A program made the translations under genes and the position numbers. Below, one piece after another: positions 28,632 to 35,375 of a stretch of 35,376 nt of DNA. Positions within the stretch are counted from its first letter, which is position 1. Each line of letters starts with the position of its first letter. Source of the DNA: a virus; the IMG/VR virus record IMGVR_UViG_3300043425_000570, positions 1-35,376 of that record. One strand, given 5' to 3'. The notes under the pieces are model-generated. The model searched no databases. It saw only the letters and a list, made by a program, of their open reading frames with translations, and was not told the DNA's origin.

Positions 28632-29327
28632 ATGAGGCTTGGAAATTTTATTGTTTGTGGGAACCACGTGGGTAATCCCAGAGACGTACCGCTAAGAACA
28701 CTAAAAGCAATAGAAGAAGTATCCTATGTTGTTTGTGACAATGCCGAAATTTTTATAAAAGATATATTTGACTATCATGGGCTAGACCCCAATAAGATAT
28801 TGATTGATTCTGTTGAGCATAATTCTGAAAAAATACTAAAAATTCTAGATATTTTAAAGTCTGGCGAAGATGTAGTATTTATTTGCGATAATGGAATGCC
28901 TGGATTTGCTGATTATGGTAATGACTTAGTAAGAACTGTAAGAGATAAAGGAGTTAATGTTGTTATTATTCCTGGTCCAGATGTTGTGGGAACCTCTCTT
29001 GCTGCCTCTGGATTGTCTAGCGGTGGACCAGTAATCTTTGAGGCATTTATGGGCAAGCCAGAGAGCTCAGTAGTTGACAGTATACATAAATTTTCTAAAA
29101 TAGAGGGTTTGCTTGTATTAATAGACTTTCCAGACAAGATGGTTGATCTAATTACATTGTGCGGAGAAATTATTGGTTATGAGAATCAGGCTACGTTTTG
29201 CAGAAAAGCATCCCTAGATGATCAGACAATTTTTTCTGGCACAATAGCTGAAGTATGTGACTTTATGAAAAAAGAAGAAACTCTTGGCTTCTCATCTATT
29301 GTTGTAAAGACAAATGGACTTCGATGA
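28632..29327 (+). CDS. RsmI-like tetrapyrrole-methylase-fold methyltransferase
   Basis: 231 residues. HVGNPRDVPLRTLKAIEEV (12-30) parallels the PIGNLxDITxRAxxxL opening of RsmI; GMPGFADYGNDLV (88-100) parallels GTPxISDPGxxLV; IPGPD (113-117) and AASGL (124-128) are the remaining SAM-site motifs, with FEAFMGKP close to the RsmI FxGFLP. RsmI makes the 2'-O-methyl group of C1402 in the 16S rRNA decoding centre. GMPG for GTPA-type residues and a shorter C-terminus indicate a divergent member, so another substrate is possible. Leaderless, with its own promoter. Confidence 0.78.
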   Translation: MRLGNFIVCGNHVGNPRDVPLRTLKAIEEVSYVVCDNAEIFIKDIFDYHGLDPNKILIDSVEHNSEKILKILDILKSGEDVVFICDNGMPGFADYGNDLVRTVRDKGVNVVIIPGPDVVGTSLAASGLSSGGPVIFEAFMGKPESSVVDSIHKFSKIEGLLVLIDFPDKMVDLITLCGEIIGYENQATFCRKASLDDQTIFSGTIAEVCDFMKKEETLGFSSIVVKTNGLR

Positions 29328-29333
29328 TATAAT
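29325..29333 (+). promoter_or_regulatory. Extended -10 before 29343
   Basis: TG-A-TATAAT (29325-29333) overlaps the end of the preceding gene; ATG 29343 follows nine bases later, so any leader is about three bases. Confidence 0.6.
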
Positions 29334-29342
29334 TGTTAAACA

Positions 29343-29894
29343 ATGACAATTAAGATAATTCACAATTTTTTAACTAGCAAAGAGTCAGACAAGATTATTG
29401 ACTTTATCAATACTAACCAGAACGGCTTTGTCCATAACGAGGGTAGTCGTAGATTTTTATTACGCTTCGGCCATGATGACGAGATGCCAGGCCAATCAGT
29501 TAAGGATATGTCAGTGGTATCGTCCATAAAAGAAGATCTTGTGGATATCTTTAAAAGAGTCTCTTCCATGATCCAAGACGAAGTTTATTTAACTTCTTGG
29601 TTTTTGTCAAAACAGTATCCTACTGGAAAGCTTTTTCCACATTTTGACGGACAAGATGGTGGACCAAATAGCCAGCTAGACTACACAGCAATGCTATATC
29701 TAAATACCCTAGACAATAATGGCACAATATTTTTCCCAGACGCTGGTTTTGGACTTACCCCACAAGCTGGTGATCTAGTTATTTTTAAGTCTAAAAAGGA
29801 CATTCACGAGGTTTTAGAGGTAAAACAAGACAGATACTCTATTAACCTCTGGTTTACAAAAGACAAAAAATTTGAATTTTCTGACTTGAATTAG
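29343..29894 (+). CDS. 2OG-Fe(II) oxygenase, prolyl 4-hydroxylase-like, copy 4
   Basis: 183 residues. IIHNFLTSKESDKIIDFI is the usual P4H N-terminus. Iron ligands are His100 and Asp102 (PHFDGQ) and His155 (DIHEVLEV); Arg164 anchors 2-oxoglutarate. YTAMLYLNTLDNNGTIFFP and TPQAGDLVIF complete the jelly-roll. It is the most distant of the four copies and is transcribed alone from an almost leaderless promoter. The substrate is unknown. Confidence 0.88.
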   Translation: MTIKIIHNFLTSKESDKIIDFINTNQNGFVHNEGSRRFLLRFGHDDEMPGQSVKDMSVVSSIKEDLVDIFKRVSSMIQDEVYLTSWFLSKQYPTGKLFPHFDGQDGGPNSQLDYTAMLYLNTLDNNGTIFFPDAGFGLTPQAGDLVIFKSKKDIHEVLEVKQDRYSINLWFTKDKKFEFSDLN

Positions 29895-29913
29895 GCATAA
29901 ACCACTACTTTTC

Positions 29914-29922
29914 TGGTATACT
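29914..29922 (+). promoter_or_regulatory. Extended -10 for leaderless gene 29930
   Basis: TG-G-TATACT (29914-29922), seven bases, then ATG 29930. Confidence 0.65.
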
Positions 29923-29929
29923 ATAAAGT

Positions 29930-30118
29930 ATGAATTGTCCAATATGCAACAAAGAGTTGGTAAGAGTAGTTTATGGCTACCCAACACCAACAATGATCCA
30001 GAGAGCAAGGAATGAGGAGATTGCTCTTGGTGGATTAGATAACCAGGGGTATGATCAGTACTGCTATGGTTGCAACGATACCGTACCGCCAACTATTTGG
30101 CCAGAACTTTCTGAATAA
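29930..30118 (+). CDS. Small zinc-ribbon protein
   Basis: 62 residues. CPICNKELVRVVYGYPTP (3-20) and, after a helix with EIALGG, YCYGCNDTVPP (44-54) form two CxxC pairs, a zinc ribbon. Proteins with this exact layout (CPxC, YGxP, GG, CxxC) are common in phages and bacteria as hypotheticals. The function is unknown. Predicted leaderless. Confidence 0.7.
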   Translation: MNCPICNKELVRVVYGYPTPTMIQRARNEEIALGGLDNQGYDQYCYGCNDTVPPTIWPELSE

Positions 30119-30122
30119 TCCC

Positions 30123-30151
30123 TTGACATAACTCCTCGGTTGGAGTATAAT
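30123..30151 (+). promoter_or_regulatory. Consensus promoter for leaderless gene 30158
   Basis: TTGACA (30123-30128), 17 bases, TATAAT (30146-30151), six bases, ATG 30158. An in-frame TTG at 30140 would lie inside the promoter, which argues for ATG 30158. Confidence 0.9.
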
Positions 30152-30157
30152 TATAAT

Positions 30158-30367
30158 ATGAGTAAGCGATATACCTACGGATGTAGCTGTGGATTTAGCA
30201 CTAAAAGCTATGCCTCCATTAACGAACATTTTAAAGATAACCTAGATAATCATGGTCCAAAGAGGACATCTACTGGTGCATTCTTGCACGTCCCAGACTC
30301 TATAGTCAGCAGGCAGACATTCATGGACCACTTCTTTAACTATGTTGTAGGGAAGAATGAGAATTAA
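30158..30367 (+). CDS. Small C2H2-like zinc protein
   Basis: 69 residues. CSCGFSTKSYASINEHFKDNLDNHG (9-33) arranges Cys9, Cys11 and two His in a C2H2-like finger with an unusual C-x-C pair. The remainder is basic then acidic. Family not recognised. Leaderless with a consensus promoter; likely a DNA- or RNA-binding protein, but that is only inferred. Confidence 0.65.
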   Translation: MSKRYTYGCSCGFSTKSYASINEHFKDNLDNHGPKRTSTGAFLHVPDSIVSRQTFMDHFFNYVVGKNEN

Positions 30368-30536
30368 GTCCTATTCAGAGGGGCAGCAAGACGAGCGTCA
30401 AAGACTTCTTAGAGCTGTCCAGGAGATTGAAGATATATCTCACAAGACACGTACACCACTATTTCAAGATACGCTATTTACTTTGATTAGAGAGGCAATC
30501 AATGGCAAAGAAAGCATTACTAACCAAAAAGGATAA
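30357..30536 (+). CDS. Hypothetical small charged protein
   Basis: 59 residues, from ATG 30357 (GGGAAG just upstream) to TAA 30534-30536. Mostly helical and charged (EGQQDERQRLLRAVQEIEDIS). It overlaps the previous gene by 11 bases and the next by 35 in different frames; without it a 134-base gap would remain. Family unknown. Confidence 0.5.
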   Translation: MRIKSYSEGQQDERQRLLRAVQEIEDISHKTRTPLFQDTLFTLIREAINGKESITNQKG

Positions 30537-30693
30537 AGAGAGACTGGTCAAAGAACTTGGCCTATCCAGTGTAGAGGACCTTCACCAATTCAACGCAGAG
30601 GTTATTGAACTACTAAATCCGCTAAGCATTCGGAGACAAAAGCTGGATGCAATGAATAGGATCCTAGAAAGACTTAAACCCAGTGATATCTAA
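30502..30693 (+). CDS. Small helical hypothetical protein
   Basis: 63 residues, basic N-terminus (MAKKALLTKKDKERLVKELG) and a long helix to the end. AGAGAGG lies before ATG 30502. No family recognised. The stop overlaps the GTG start of the next gene. Confidence 0.6.
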   Translation: MAKKALLTKKDKERLVKELGLSSVEDLHQFNAEVIELLNPLSIRRQKLDAMNRILERLKPSDI

Positions 30694-30913
30694 CAAAAAG
30701 AAACTTAAACTAATTCAAGAAGCATATGACATGGGATATGCTCACGGTCTTGTTGACGGCAAAGATGAAAAGCATGTAGAAATTGTTCAAATGCTGACTA
30801 AGAAGCTTGATGGTACAGATTGGCTTCAGGAGGATCCACTGCGTATTCATGATGTCGTTCCCTTGGTAAAGGGTGAACTTCCTACAAATAAGAGCGAAAA
30901 TGTCTGGGGGTAA
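30683..30913 (+). CDS. Hypothetical protein
   Basis: 76 residues from GTG 30683. AYDMGYAHGLVDGKDEKH (14-31) is a GYxxGxxDG-type helix seen in several small phage proteins, followed by an acidic tail. Function unknown. It ends two bases before the -35 box of the next promoter. Confidence 0.6.
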   Translation: MISNKKKLKLIQEAYDMGYAHGLVDGKDEKHVEIVQMLTKKLDGTDWLQEDPLRIHDVVPLVKGELPTNKSENVWG

Positions 30914-30915
30914 CC

Positions 30916-30944
30916 TTGACAAATGCCTTCCCAGCCTATATACT
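30916..30944 (+). promoter_or_regulatory. Consensus promoter for leaderless gene 30951
   Basis: TTGACA (30916-30921), 17 bases, TATACT (30939-30944), six bases, ATG 30951. Same geometry as at 353-388 and 30123-30158. Confidence 0.9.
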
Positions 30945-30950
30945 TAATAC

Positions 30951-31202
30951 ATGCAGCTATTAACACGTAATAAACCAACCACCCTTGTATGCACAGCTAA
31001 TACTGAATACGAGATGGAGTGGGATAGTCCAGAGCCACTGTTCCTGATCAAGAACAATGACAAAATAATTAAAGAACTTGAAGACCAGGGGTATCTAATG
31101 CACCCACTAGTACCAGAGATTATCGTATGGAGCAAGTCGCTAGACTTTAAGACTACCTATGTAGCACGGGAAGAAGACTTTGATTATATGGAGATGTTTT
31201 AA
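30951..31202 (+). CDS. Hypothetical protein upstream of the RNA-repair genes
   Basis: 83 residues, mixed alpha/beta (TTLVCTANTEYEMEW, later IKELEDQGYLMHPLVPEIIVW). I do not recognise a family. Leaderless promoter; its stop overlaps the metallophosphoesterase start by one base, so it heads the operon that includes rtcB. Confidence 0.62.
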   Translation: MQLLTRNKPTTLVCTANTEYEMEWDSPEPLFLIKNNDKIIKELEDQGYLMHPLVPEIIVWSKSLDFKTTYVAREEDFDYMEMF

Positions 31203-31687
31203 TGACTGTGTTCTTAATTAGCGATACTCACTTTGGTCACGCTAATATTATTAGGTATGCAGAGCGTCCCTTCAATACCGTTGAAGAAATGAACGAGGCC
31301 ATGGTTGAGAACTGGAACAGCGTTGTTAAGCAAGGAGATAAGGTATATCACCTTGGTGATGTTACTATGAACTCTAAAAGTCTAGACATTTTATCTAGAC
31401 TAAATGGTCGTAAGGTATTGATCAAGGGCAACCACGATATCCAGAAGCTAAAGTTTTATACTCCACACTTCTACGATATACGTGGTAGCCACGAACTAGA
31501 TAACTTTGTACTAACTCACATTCCAGTTAGTGATACCCAAAAGTTGCGGTATAAAGGAAACATTCACGGACACACTCACGAGAAGAACCTACAAGATCCT
31601 TGGTACTTTAACGTAAGTGTAGAACAAATCAATTACACACCAATAGCATTTGATGAAATAATTAAGGATATAAGATGGAACAAGTAA
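31202..31687 (+). CDS. Metallophosphoesterase
   Basis: 161 residues with all calcineurin-type motifs: SDTHFGH (7-13; Asp8, His10), YHLGDV near 50, KGNHD near 74 and HGHTH near 122. It is a minimal, cytosolic, single-domain enzyme of the YfcE-like type, using two metal ions to cleave phosphomonoesters or diesters. It overlaps rtcB by 13 bases. That linkage suggests, without proof, that it trims RNA ends (for example a cyclic phosphate) for or against the ligase. Confidence 0.88.
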   Translation: MTVFLISDTHFGHANIIRYAERPFNTVEEMNEAMVENWNSVVKQGDKVYHLGDVTMNSKSLDILSRLNGRKVLIKGNHDIQKLKFYTPHFYDIRGSHELDNFVLTHIPVSDTQKLRYKGNIHGHTHEKNLQDPWYFNVSVEQINYTPIAFDEIIKDIRWNK

Positions 31688-32841
31688 CTAATAAACTATT
31701 TAACTGGGCATCTATTCTAGATGAGAAGACACTTGAGCAGGCTAAGACTACTTCGTCAATGCCGTTCATTTTTCCACACCTTGCACTAATGCCAGACGCA
31801 CACCTTGGAAAGGGGTCAACTGTTGGATCAGCAATCCCTACACAAGGAGCTATTATGCCTGCTGCAATTGGGGTAGATATTGGTTGTGGAATGATGGCTA
31901 TTAAGACTAATAAGACTGTAGATGATTTGGCTACCGTAGACCTCAAGGGTTTGCGTGAATCAATTGAGTCTGCTATTCCATTGTCAGCATTTAAGCATAA
32001 CCAGACAGTCAAGCCAGATGCACTAGACGCAGCAACCGAGCTATTGGAACTAGCACTGGACGCAGGGTTCAACCCATCTGACTATGCAAGCAACTGGACA
32101 CATCAGATTGGATCACTTGGTTCTGGTAATCACTTTATTGAGATTACAAAAGATGAAGGTGGGTCTATCTGGCTATTCTTGCACTCAGGTTCACGTGGAG
32201 TTGGTAATAAGATTGCTACACATCACATTGCTGTTGCACAGATGTACGCTGTAAAAAACTTTATTACTCTGGCAGATCCAGACCTAGCGTACCTTGTAGA
32301 AGGAACTGTAGAGTTTGACAGGTACATTGCTGAAATGACTTGGGCACAAAAATTTGCATTTAAGAATCGTGAAGTAATGATGAATCGTGTTAAAAAGGCA
32401 TTCAGGCATCACGTTGGTGATTTTGAAATTATTGAAGAAATTAACTGTCATCACAACTTTACTCAGCCTGAAAATCACTGGGGAAAGAATCTGTGGATAA
32501 CTCGTAAGGGTGCTATCTCTGCTAATGAGGGGCAGATGGGGCTTATTCCAGGGTCAATGGGTACTGCATCTTATGTAGTTGAAGGGCTTGGAAATAAGCT
32601 TTCATTCTGCACTGCACCACACGGTGCTGGGCGTGAATACTCTCGTAATGAAGCACGTAAGACCTTTACAAAAGAGTCTTTAGATGCTATGATGGAGGGT
32701 ATTGAATGGTCACACTCTGAAGCATTCATTGATGAACATCCAAATGCATACAAGGATATTGACGTTGTCATGGAAGATGCAAAAGACTTAGTAAAGATTA
32801 GACACACACTACGACAGATTATTAACGTAAAGGGAGATTAA
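31675..32841 (+). CDS. rtcB: RNA-splicing ligase RtcB
   Basis: 388 residues, close to bacterial RtcB (about 400). ALMPDAHLGKGSTVGSAIPT (42-61) and VDIGCGM (with the metal-binding Cys), GSLGSGNHFIEI, HSGSRGVGN, GLIPGSMGTASYVVEG and APHGAGRE follow in order; the His of HGAGRE is the residue that becomes guanylylated. RtcB joins 2',3'-cyclic phosphate or 3'-phosphate RNA ends to 5'-OH ends with GTP. In a phage with ten tRNAs it probably repairs tRNAs cut by host anticodon nucleases. No archease gene is visible. Confidence 0.95.
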   Translation: MEQVTNKLFNWASILDEKTLEQAKTTSSMPFIFPHLALMPDAHLGKGSTVGSAIPTQGAIMPAAIGVDIGCGMMAIKTNKTVDDLATVDLKGLRESIESAIPLSAFKHNQTVKPDALDAATELLELALDAGFNPSDYASNWTHQIGSLGSGNHFIEITKDEGGSIWLFLHSGSRGVGNKIATHHIAVAQMYAVKNFITLADPDLAYLVEGTVEFDRYIAEMTWAQKFAFKNREVMMNRVKKAFRHHVGDFEIIEEINCHHNFTQPENHWGKNLWITRKGAISANEGQMGLIPGSMGTASYVVEGLGNKLSFCTAPHGAGREYSRNEARKTFTKESLDAMMEGIEWSHSEAFIDEHPNAYKDIDVVMEDAKDLVKIRHTLRQIINVKGD

Positions 32842-32842
32842 A

Positions 32843-33253
32843 TTGAATAAGAAGCTAGTTGCAGCTGCATTGATTGCACTTGGTGCAACGACATCGCTAA
32901 CTGGATGTGCAACCCAGGCGGATGGGGTGTCCTACAACCTATCACAAGAGGCTGAGAAATTCCAGGTACTACGTAGGATCGTATTCTTTAATGGAATTAC
33001 TGACAAATACCTGCTTGAATTGCAGGGCTATTGTGCGGTAGATACAGGAGACAACTCTGCATTGGCAGGGGCATTGGAAGTAACCTGTATGACTGGACCC
33101 AATAAGTATAAGAAGCATTACCTTGGCTTAAGTGACAATGTATCTTATTTTGTTGAACAGCTTGAAAGCAATAATGTAAAGGCTTTCCACTATCAGGTTA
33201 ACTTCCATCCAGAAAACATTATTCCAGATATTTCAATAACTACTGAGGGGTAG
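32843..33253 (+). CDS. Exported lipoprotein of phage type
   Basis: 136 residues from TTG 32843, with AAAGGGAG upstream. Lipoprotein signal: KK, hydrophobic core AAALIALGATTSL and lipobox LTGC with Cys at about 22. The mature part (YNLSQEAEKFQVLRRIVFFNG, TDKYLLELQGYC, NNVKAFHYQVNFHPENI) resembles a small beta-sandwich lipoprotein family I recall from actinophages. Surface lipoproteins of phages can block superinfection; that role is inferred. It starts one base after the rtcB stop. Confidence 0.75.
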   Translation: MNKKLVAAALIALGATTSLTGCATQADGVSYNLSQEAEKFQVLRRIVFFNGITDKYLLELQGYCAVDTGDNSALAGALEVTCMTGPNKYKKHYLGLSDNVSYFVEQLESNNVKAFHYQVNFHPENIIPDISITTEG

Positions 33254-33257
33254 TAGT

Positions 33258-33680
33258 ATGACTCTATACTATGTAAAACAAGATGACTCTTATGTTGGCT
33301 GTAGTGAGCCAGGATGTTGTGGAGAATCCTACGAGGCAACTGAAGAAACCTTCGTAAACTGTGAATGTGACATTCCTGAAAATGAAATGACTGGAGACCA
33401 CTTGCATGGATGCAATGGCGGTGGGCCTGTTCTCAAGTGGCGTAAGGCTAAGAAGAATGAAGTCCAGGCATACGAGGATGGAAAGACTCAGGGATTCCAG
33501 GAGGGGTCTGATTGGGGTATTGAATGGCAAAAGAAAAAGGCTGATGATGCAGCTATGAAACTATTTCGTCCAGTACAAGATATGACTGTAAGAGAGTTGA
33601 CAAAACTTGGATATACTGTTAGACTTGAAGGAGAAGCAATTGGAAAAGCCAATAGTACTCACATTTATGAGGAAGTATAA
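33258..33680 (+). CDS. Cys-rich hypothetical protein
   Basis: 140 residues. The first 55 residues hold eight Cys and two His (VGCSEPGCCGES, NCECDIP, LHGCNGGG), suggesting one or two zinc sites; the second half is charged, with GKTQGFQEGSDWGIEW (a GxxxGFxxG helix) and a small end domain. Not recognised. It ends in TAATG, overlapping the next start. Confidence 0.6.
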   Translation: MTLYYVKQDDSYVGCSEPGCCGESYEATEETFVNCECDIPENEMTGDHLHGCNGGGPVLKWRKAKKNEVQAYEDGKTQGFQEGSDWGIEWQKKKADDAAMKLFRPVQDMTVRELTKLGYTVRLEGEAIGKANSTHIYEEV

Positions 33681-33952
33681 TGAAGAATCAAATATCTATT
33701 AAAACAATTAACTCATCGGCATATAAACTTGACTATCCATATACTGATCATGGCCTTGGCTTCCAGCCACCAGAATTAGAATATATTTTAGTTGTAAATG
33801 GTGAAGAGGTCCCTATCTCAAGTGATATGGCTTTTGGTATAGCTGGAGCACTTGATGAATATAAAGAAGACGTTCGTATTGAACTTGAAGAAAAGAGATT
33901 TCCATATACTTTTCACAAAACTTTTGGGGAACACAAAGGAACAGACAAGTGA
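33680..33952 (+). CDS. Hypothetical protein
   Basis: 90 residues. PPELEYILVVNGEEVPISSDMAFGIAGALDEYKEDVRIELEEKR suggests a beta hairpin plus a long charged helix. No family recognised. Its last bases overlap the GTG start of the next gene (GTGA). Confidence 0.6.
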   Translation: MKNQISIKTINSSAYKLDYPYTDHGLGFQPPELEYILVVNGEEVPISSDMAFGIAGALDEYKEDVRIELEEKRFPYTFHKTFGEHKGTDK

Positions 33953-34119
33953 AACTAACTAACTACACTGTTGAAACAATGAAGAGAGAAATCCAGGAAC
34001 ATCTGTTTATTTACTGGCTTAAGTCTAGTTCAAGTGACTGGAAAGATCCAGATATGAGAGAGATATGGTTGCTATGGCATGACGCTATGGCTAGTCAGAT
34101 TGTAGTAGTAGATGACTGA
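33949..34119 (+). CDS. Small hypothetical protein
   Basis: 56 residues from GTG 33949 to TGA 34117-34119. It has Trp and aromatic residues (EHLFIYWLKSSSSDWKDP and IWLLWHDAMA), possibly amphipathic. It is supported by its tight overlaps: 4 bases upstream and 8 downstream. An ATG ten codons in is an alternative start. Family unknown. Confidence 0.55.
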   Translation: MKLTNYTVETMKREIQEHLFIYWLKSSSSDWKDPDMREIWLLWHDAMASQIVVVDD

Positions 34120-34345
34120 TATAGATGAGCTGTACTACTCGCTACGCTATTGTGATGAATGTGGTGGGCATCAAAAGAATTGTGAGCATTACTGGAATGG
34201 CTGGACAAAGGGTAAAGCTTTTCGTAATGCTGAGATTATCAACCTGATTGAAAACCTAGCGTATATAGATGAAGATGGTCATGAAATGATATCTGAGTCT
34301 AAAGATGAATTAATTAATCTTATTAAGACTGGAAAATTTAGCTAA
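34112..34345 (+). CDS. Small hypothetical protein with CxxC-CEH segment
   Basis: 77 residues. YCDECGGHQKNCEHYWNGWTKG (13-34) provides Cys and His for a possible zinc site, followed by a helix (KAFRNAEIINLIENL). No family recognised. It starts inside the previous gene and ends six bases before the next promoter. Confidence 0.6.
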   Translation: MTDIDELYYSLRYCDECGGHQKNCEHYWNGWTKGKAFRNAEIINLIENLAYIDEDGHEMISESKDELINLIKTGKFS

Positions 34346-34350
34346 TCCTA

Positions 34351-34379
34351 TTGACAATTAGCGGTATTGAGAGTACAAT
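34351..34379 (+). promoter_or_regulatory. Consensus promoter of the last gene block
   Basis: TTGACA (34351-34356), 17 bases, TACAAT (34374-34379). A leader of about 30 bases with AAGGAAA precedes ATG 34417, so this unit is not leaderless. Confidence 0.8.
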
Positions 34380-34416
34380 TACATTAAACATAAAATATAT
34401 TTCATTTAAGGAAAAC

Positions 34417-34503
34417 ATGGAAATCTTTGGAAGCTTTTCGGGATACGTAATTGGTATCGTAATCTCTATCGTAATTATAGCAATACACAAGAGGGTGTTC
34501 TAA
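34417..34503 (+). CDS. Very small membrane protein
   Basis: 28 residues, from ATG 34417 (AAGGAAA upstream) to TAA 34501-34503. The peptide is almost one membrane helix (GYVIGIVISIVIIAIH) ending in basic residues. The strong promoter, ribosome binding site and 1-base overlap with the next start support it as real. Function unknown. Confidence 0.6.
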   Translation: MEIFGSFSGYVIGIVISIVIIAIHKRVF

Positions 34504-34682
34504 TGAAGACACAATTTGACATTGAAGACTACCTAGAGTATCTAACTGATCACCTACGCAAGACCCTCACTAAAGATTTTGGGGCAGACGGTGGACACAT
34601 TGTAGACCTACTATCTAATACAACTACACAGATAGACGCTATCTTTTACTGGATGGCTGATTACCCACGAGAAATTAAATGA
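34503..34682 (+). CDS. Small hypothetical protein
   Basis: 59 residues, from ATG 34503 to TGA 34680-34682. Predicted helical and acidic (QFDIEDYLEYLTDHLRK, later TTTQIDAIFYWMADYP). It overlaps both neighbours by 1-4 bases. Family unknown. Confidence 0.58.
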   Translation: MKTQFDIEDYLEYLTDHLRKTLTKDFGADGGHIVDLLSNTTTQIDAIFYWMADYPREIK

Positions 34683-34822
34683 TTAAGTATAAACATACTG
34701 TAAACAGAATAGATCCTGCTAAGCTTTTTGGTATTGTTGTTGAGAGACATCCTAAGTATAGAGGTGTTATGTTCTTCTTTGGACACCACACCTTCGATTT
34801 TTGGAGTGGGTATCGTAAATGA
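34679..34822 (+). CDS. Small basic hypothetical protein
   Basis: 47 residues, from ATG 34679 to TGA 34820-34822; basic and aromatic (ERHPKYRGVMFFFGHHTFDF). It overlaps the genes on either side by 4 bases, typical of a coupled string. Family unknown. Confidence 0.55.
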   Translation: MIKYKHTVNRIDPAKLFGIVVERHPKYRGVMFFFGHHTFDFWSGYRK

Positions 34823-35100
34823 CAGGTATGATGCGTGGTGGGAGATTTAACTCTCAATGCCCATGTTGCAATGATGATGTATGTGATGGTTTTCGTACAC
34901 GTGAAAAGAATGAATGGAAAAAAGAAGTGGAAGAGTATAAGGGATTAGGTCCAAGCTTTGCTGCATTTGATGAACTGAGCACGATAGAGCCACAAATTTT
35001 CAAGGTATCTGCAGAAGAGTATGATAAATTAGAAAAACTTCTAGCTGAACCACCACAGGTAAATGAAAGACTAAAAAGACTATTAAAGGGTAAAGAGTAA
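34819..35100 (+). CDS. Hypothetical protein with N-terminal CPCC
   Basis: 93 residues. CPCCNDDVCDGF (14-25) looks like a small zinc knuckle; the rest is a charged helix-rich tail ending in NERLKRLLKGKE. The middle (IFKVSAEEYDKLEKLLAEPP) is a common phage motif of unknown function. In-frame ATGs at 34828 and 34831 are alternative starts. The stop overlaps the next start. Confidence 0.62.
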   Translation: MTGMMRGGRFNSQCPCCNDDVCDGFRTREKNEWKKEVEEYKGLGPSFAAFDELSTIEPQIFKVSAEEYDKLEKLLAEPPQVNERLKRLLKGKE

Positions 35101-35375
35101 TGAACGGATTTCAAAAGCGAGTGGCCCTACTAGAGAAGTGGGCACCAAATCTATTACCAAAGCTCAAAGATATTGACGACATGGCTGAAATTATCCTGGA
35201 CGTTTGGGATGAAGCAGAGGCACATACTGATGATCACATTATCAAGTTGCTAGAAGAGCACGTTTGGCAGTTAGATGTGGCACCTGATGGTAAATGGAAG
35301 CAACGATGCCGTTGTGGATTTTATGGGGTATTCAATGACCACCTAATCAAACTTATCAAGGGAGAAACAAAATGA
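35100..35375 (+). CDS. Hypothetical protein
   Basis: 91 residues. An N-terminal helix-rich part (KRVALLEKWAPNLLPKLKDI) leads to WQLDVAPDGKWKQRCRCGFYG (68-88), with a CRC pair that may bind a metal with nearby His. Family unknown. The stop lies at the window edge, and an ATG at 35372 may begin a further gene beyond the window. Confidence 0.6.
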   Translation: MNGFQKRVALLEKWAPNLLPKLKDIDDMAEIILDVWDEAEAHTDDHIIKLLEEHVWQLDVAPDGKWKQRCRCGFYGVFNDHLIKLIKGETK

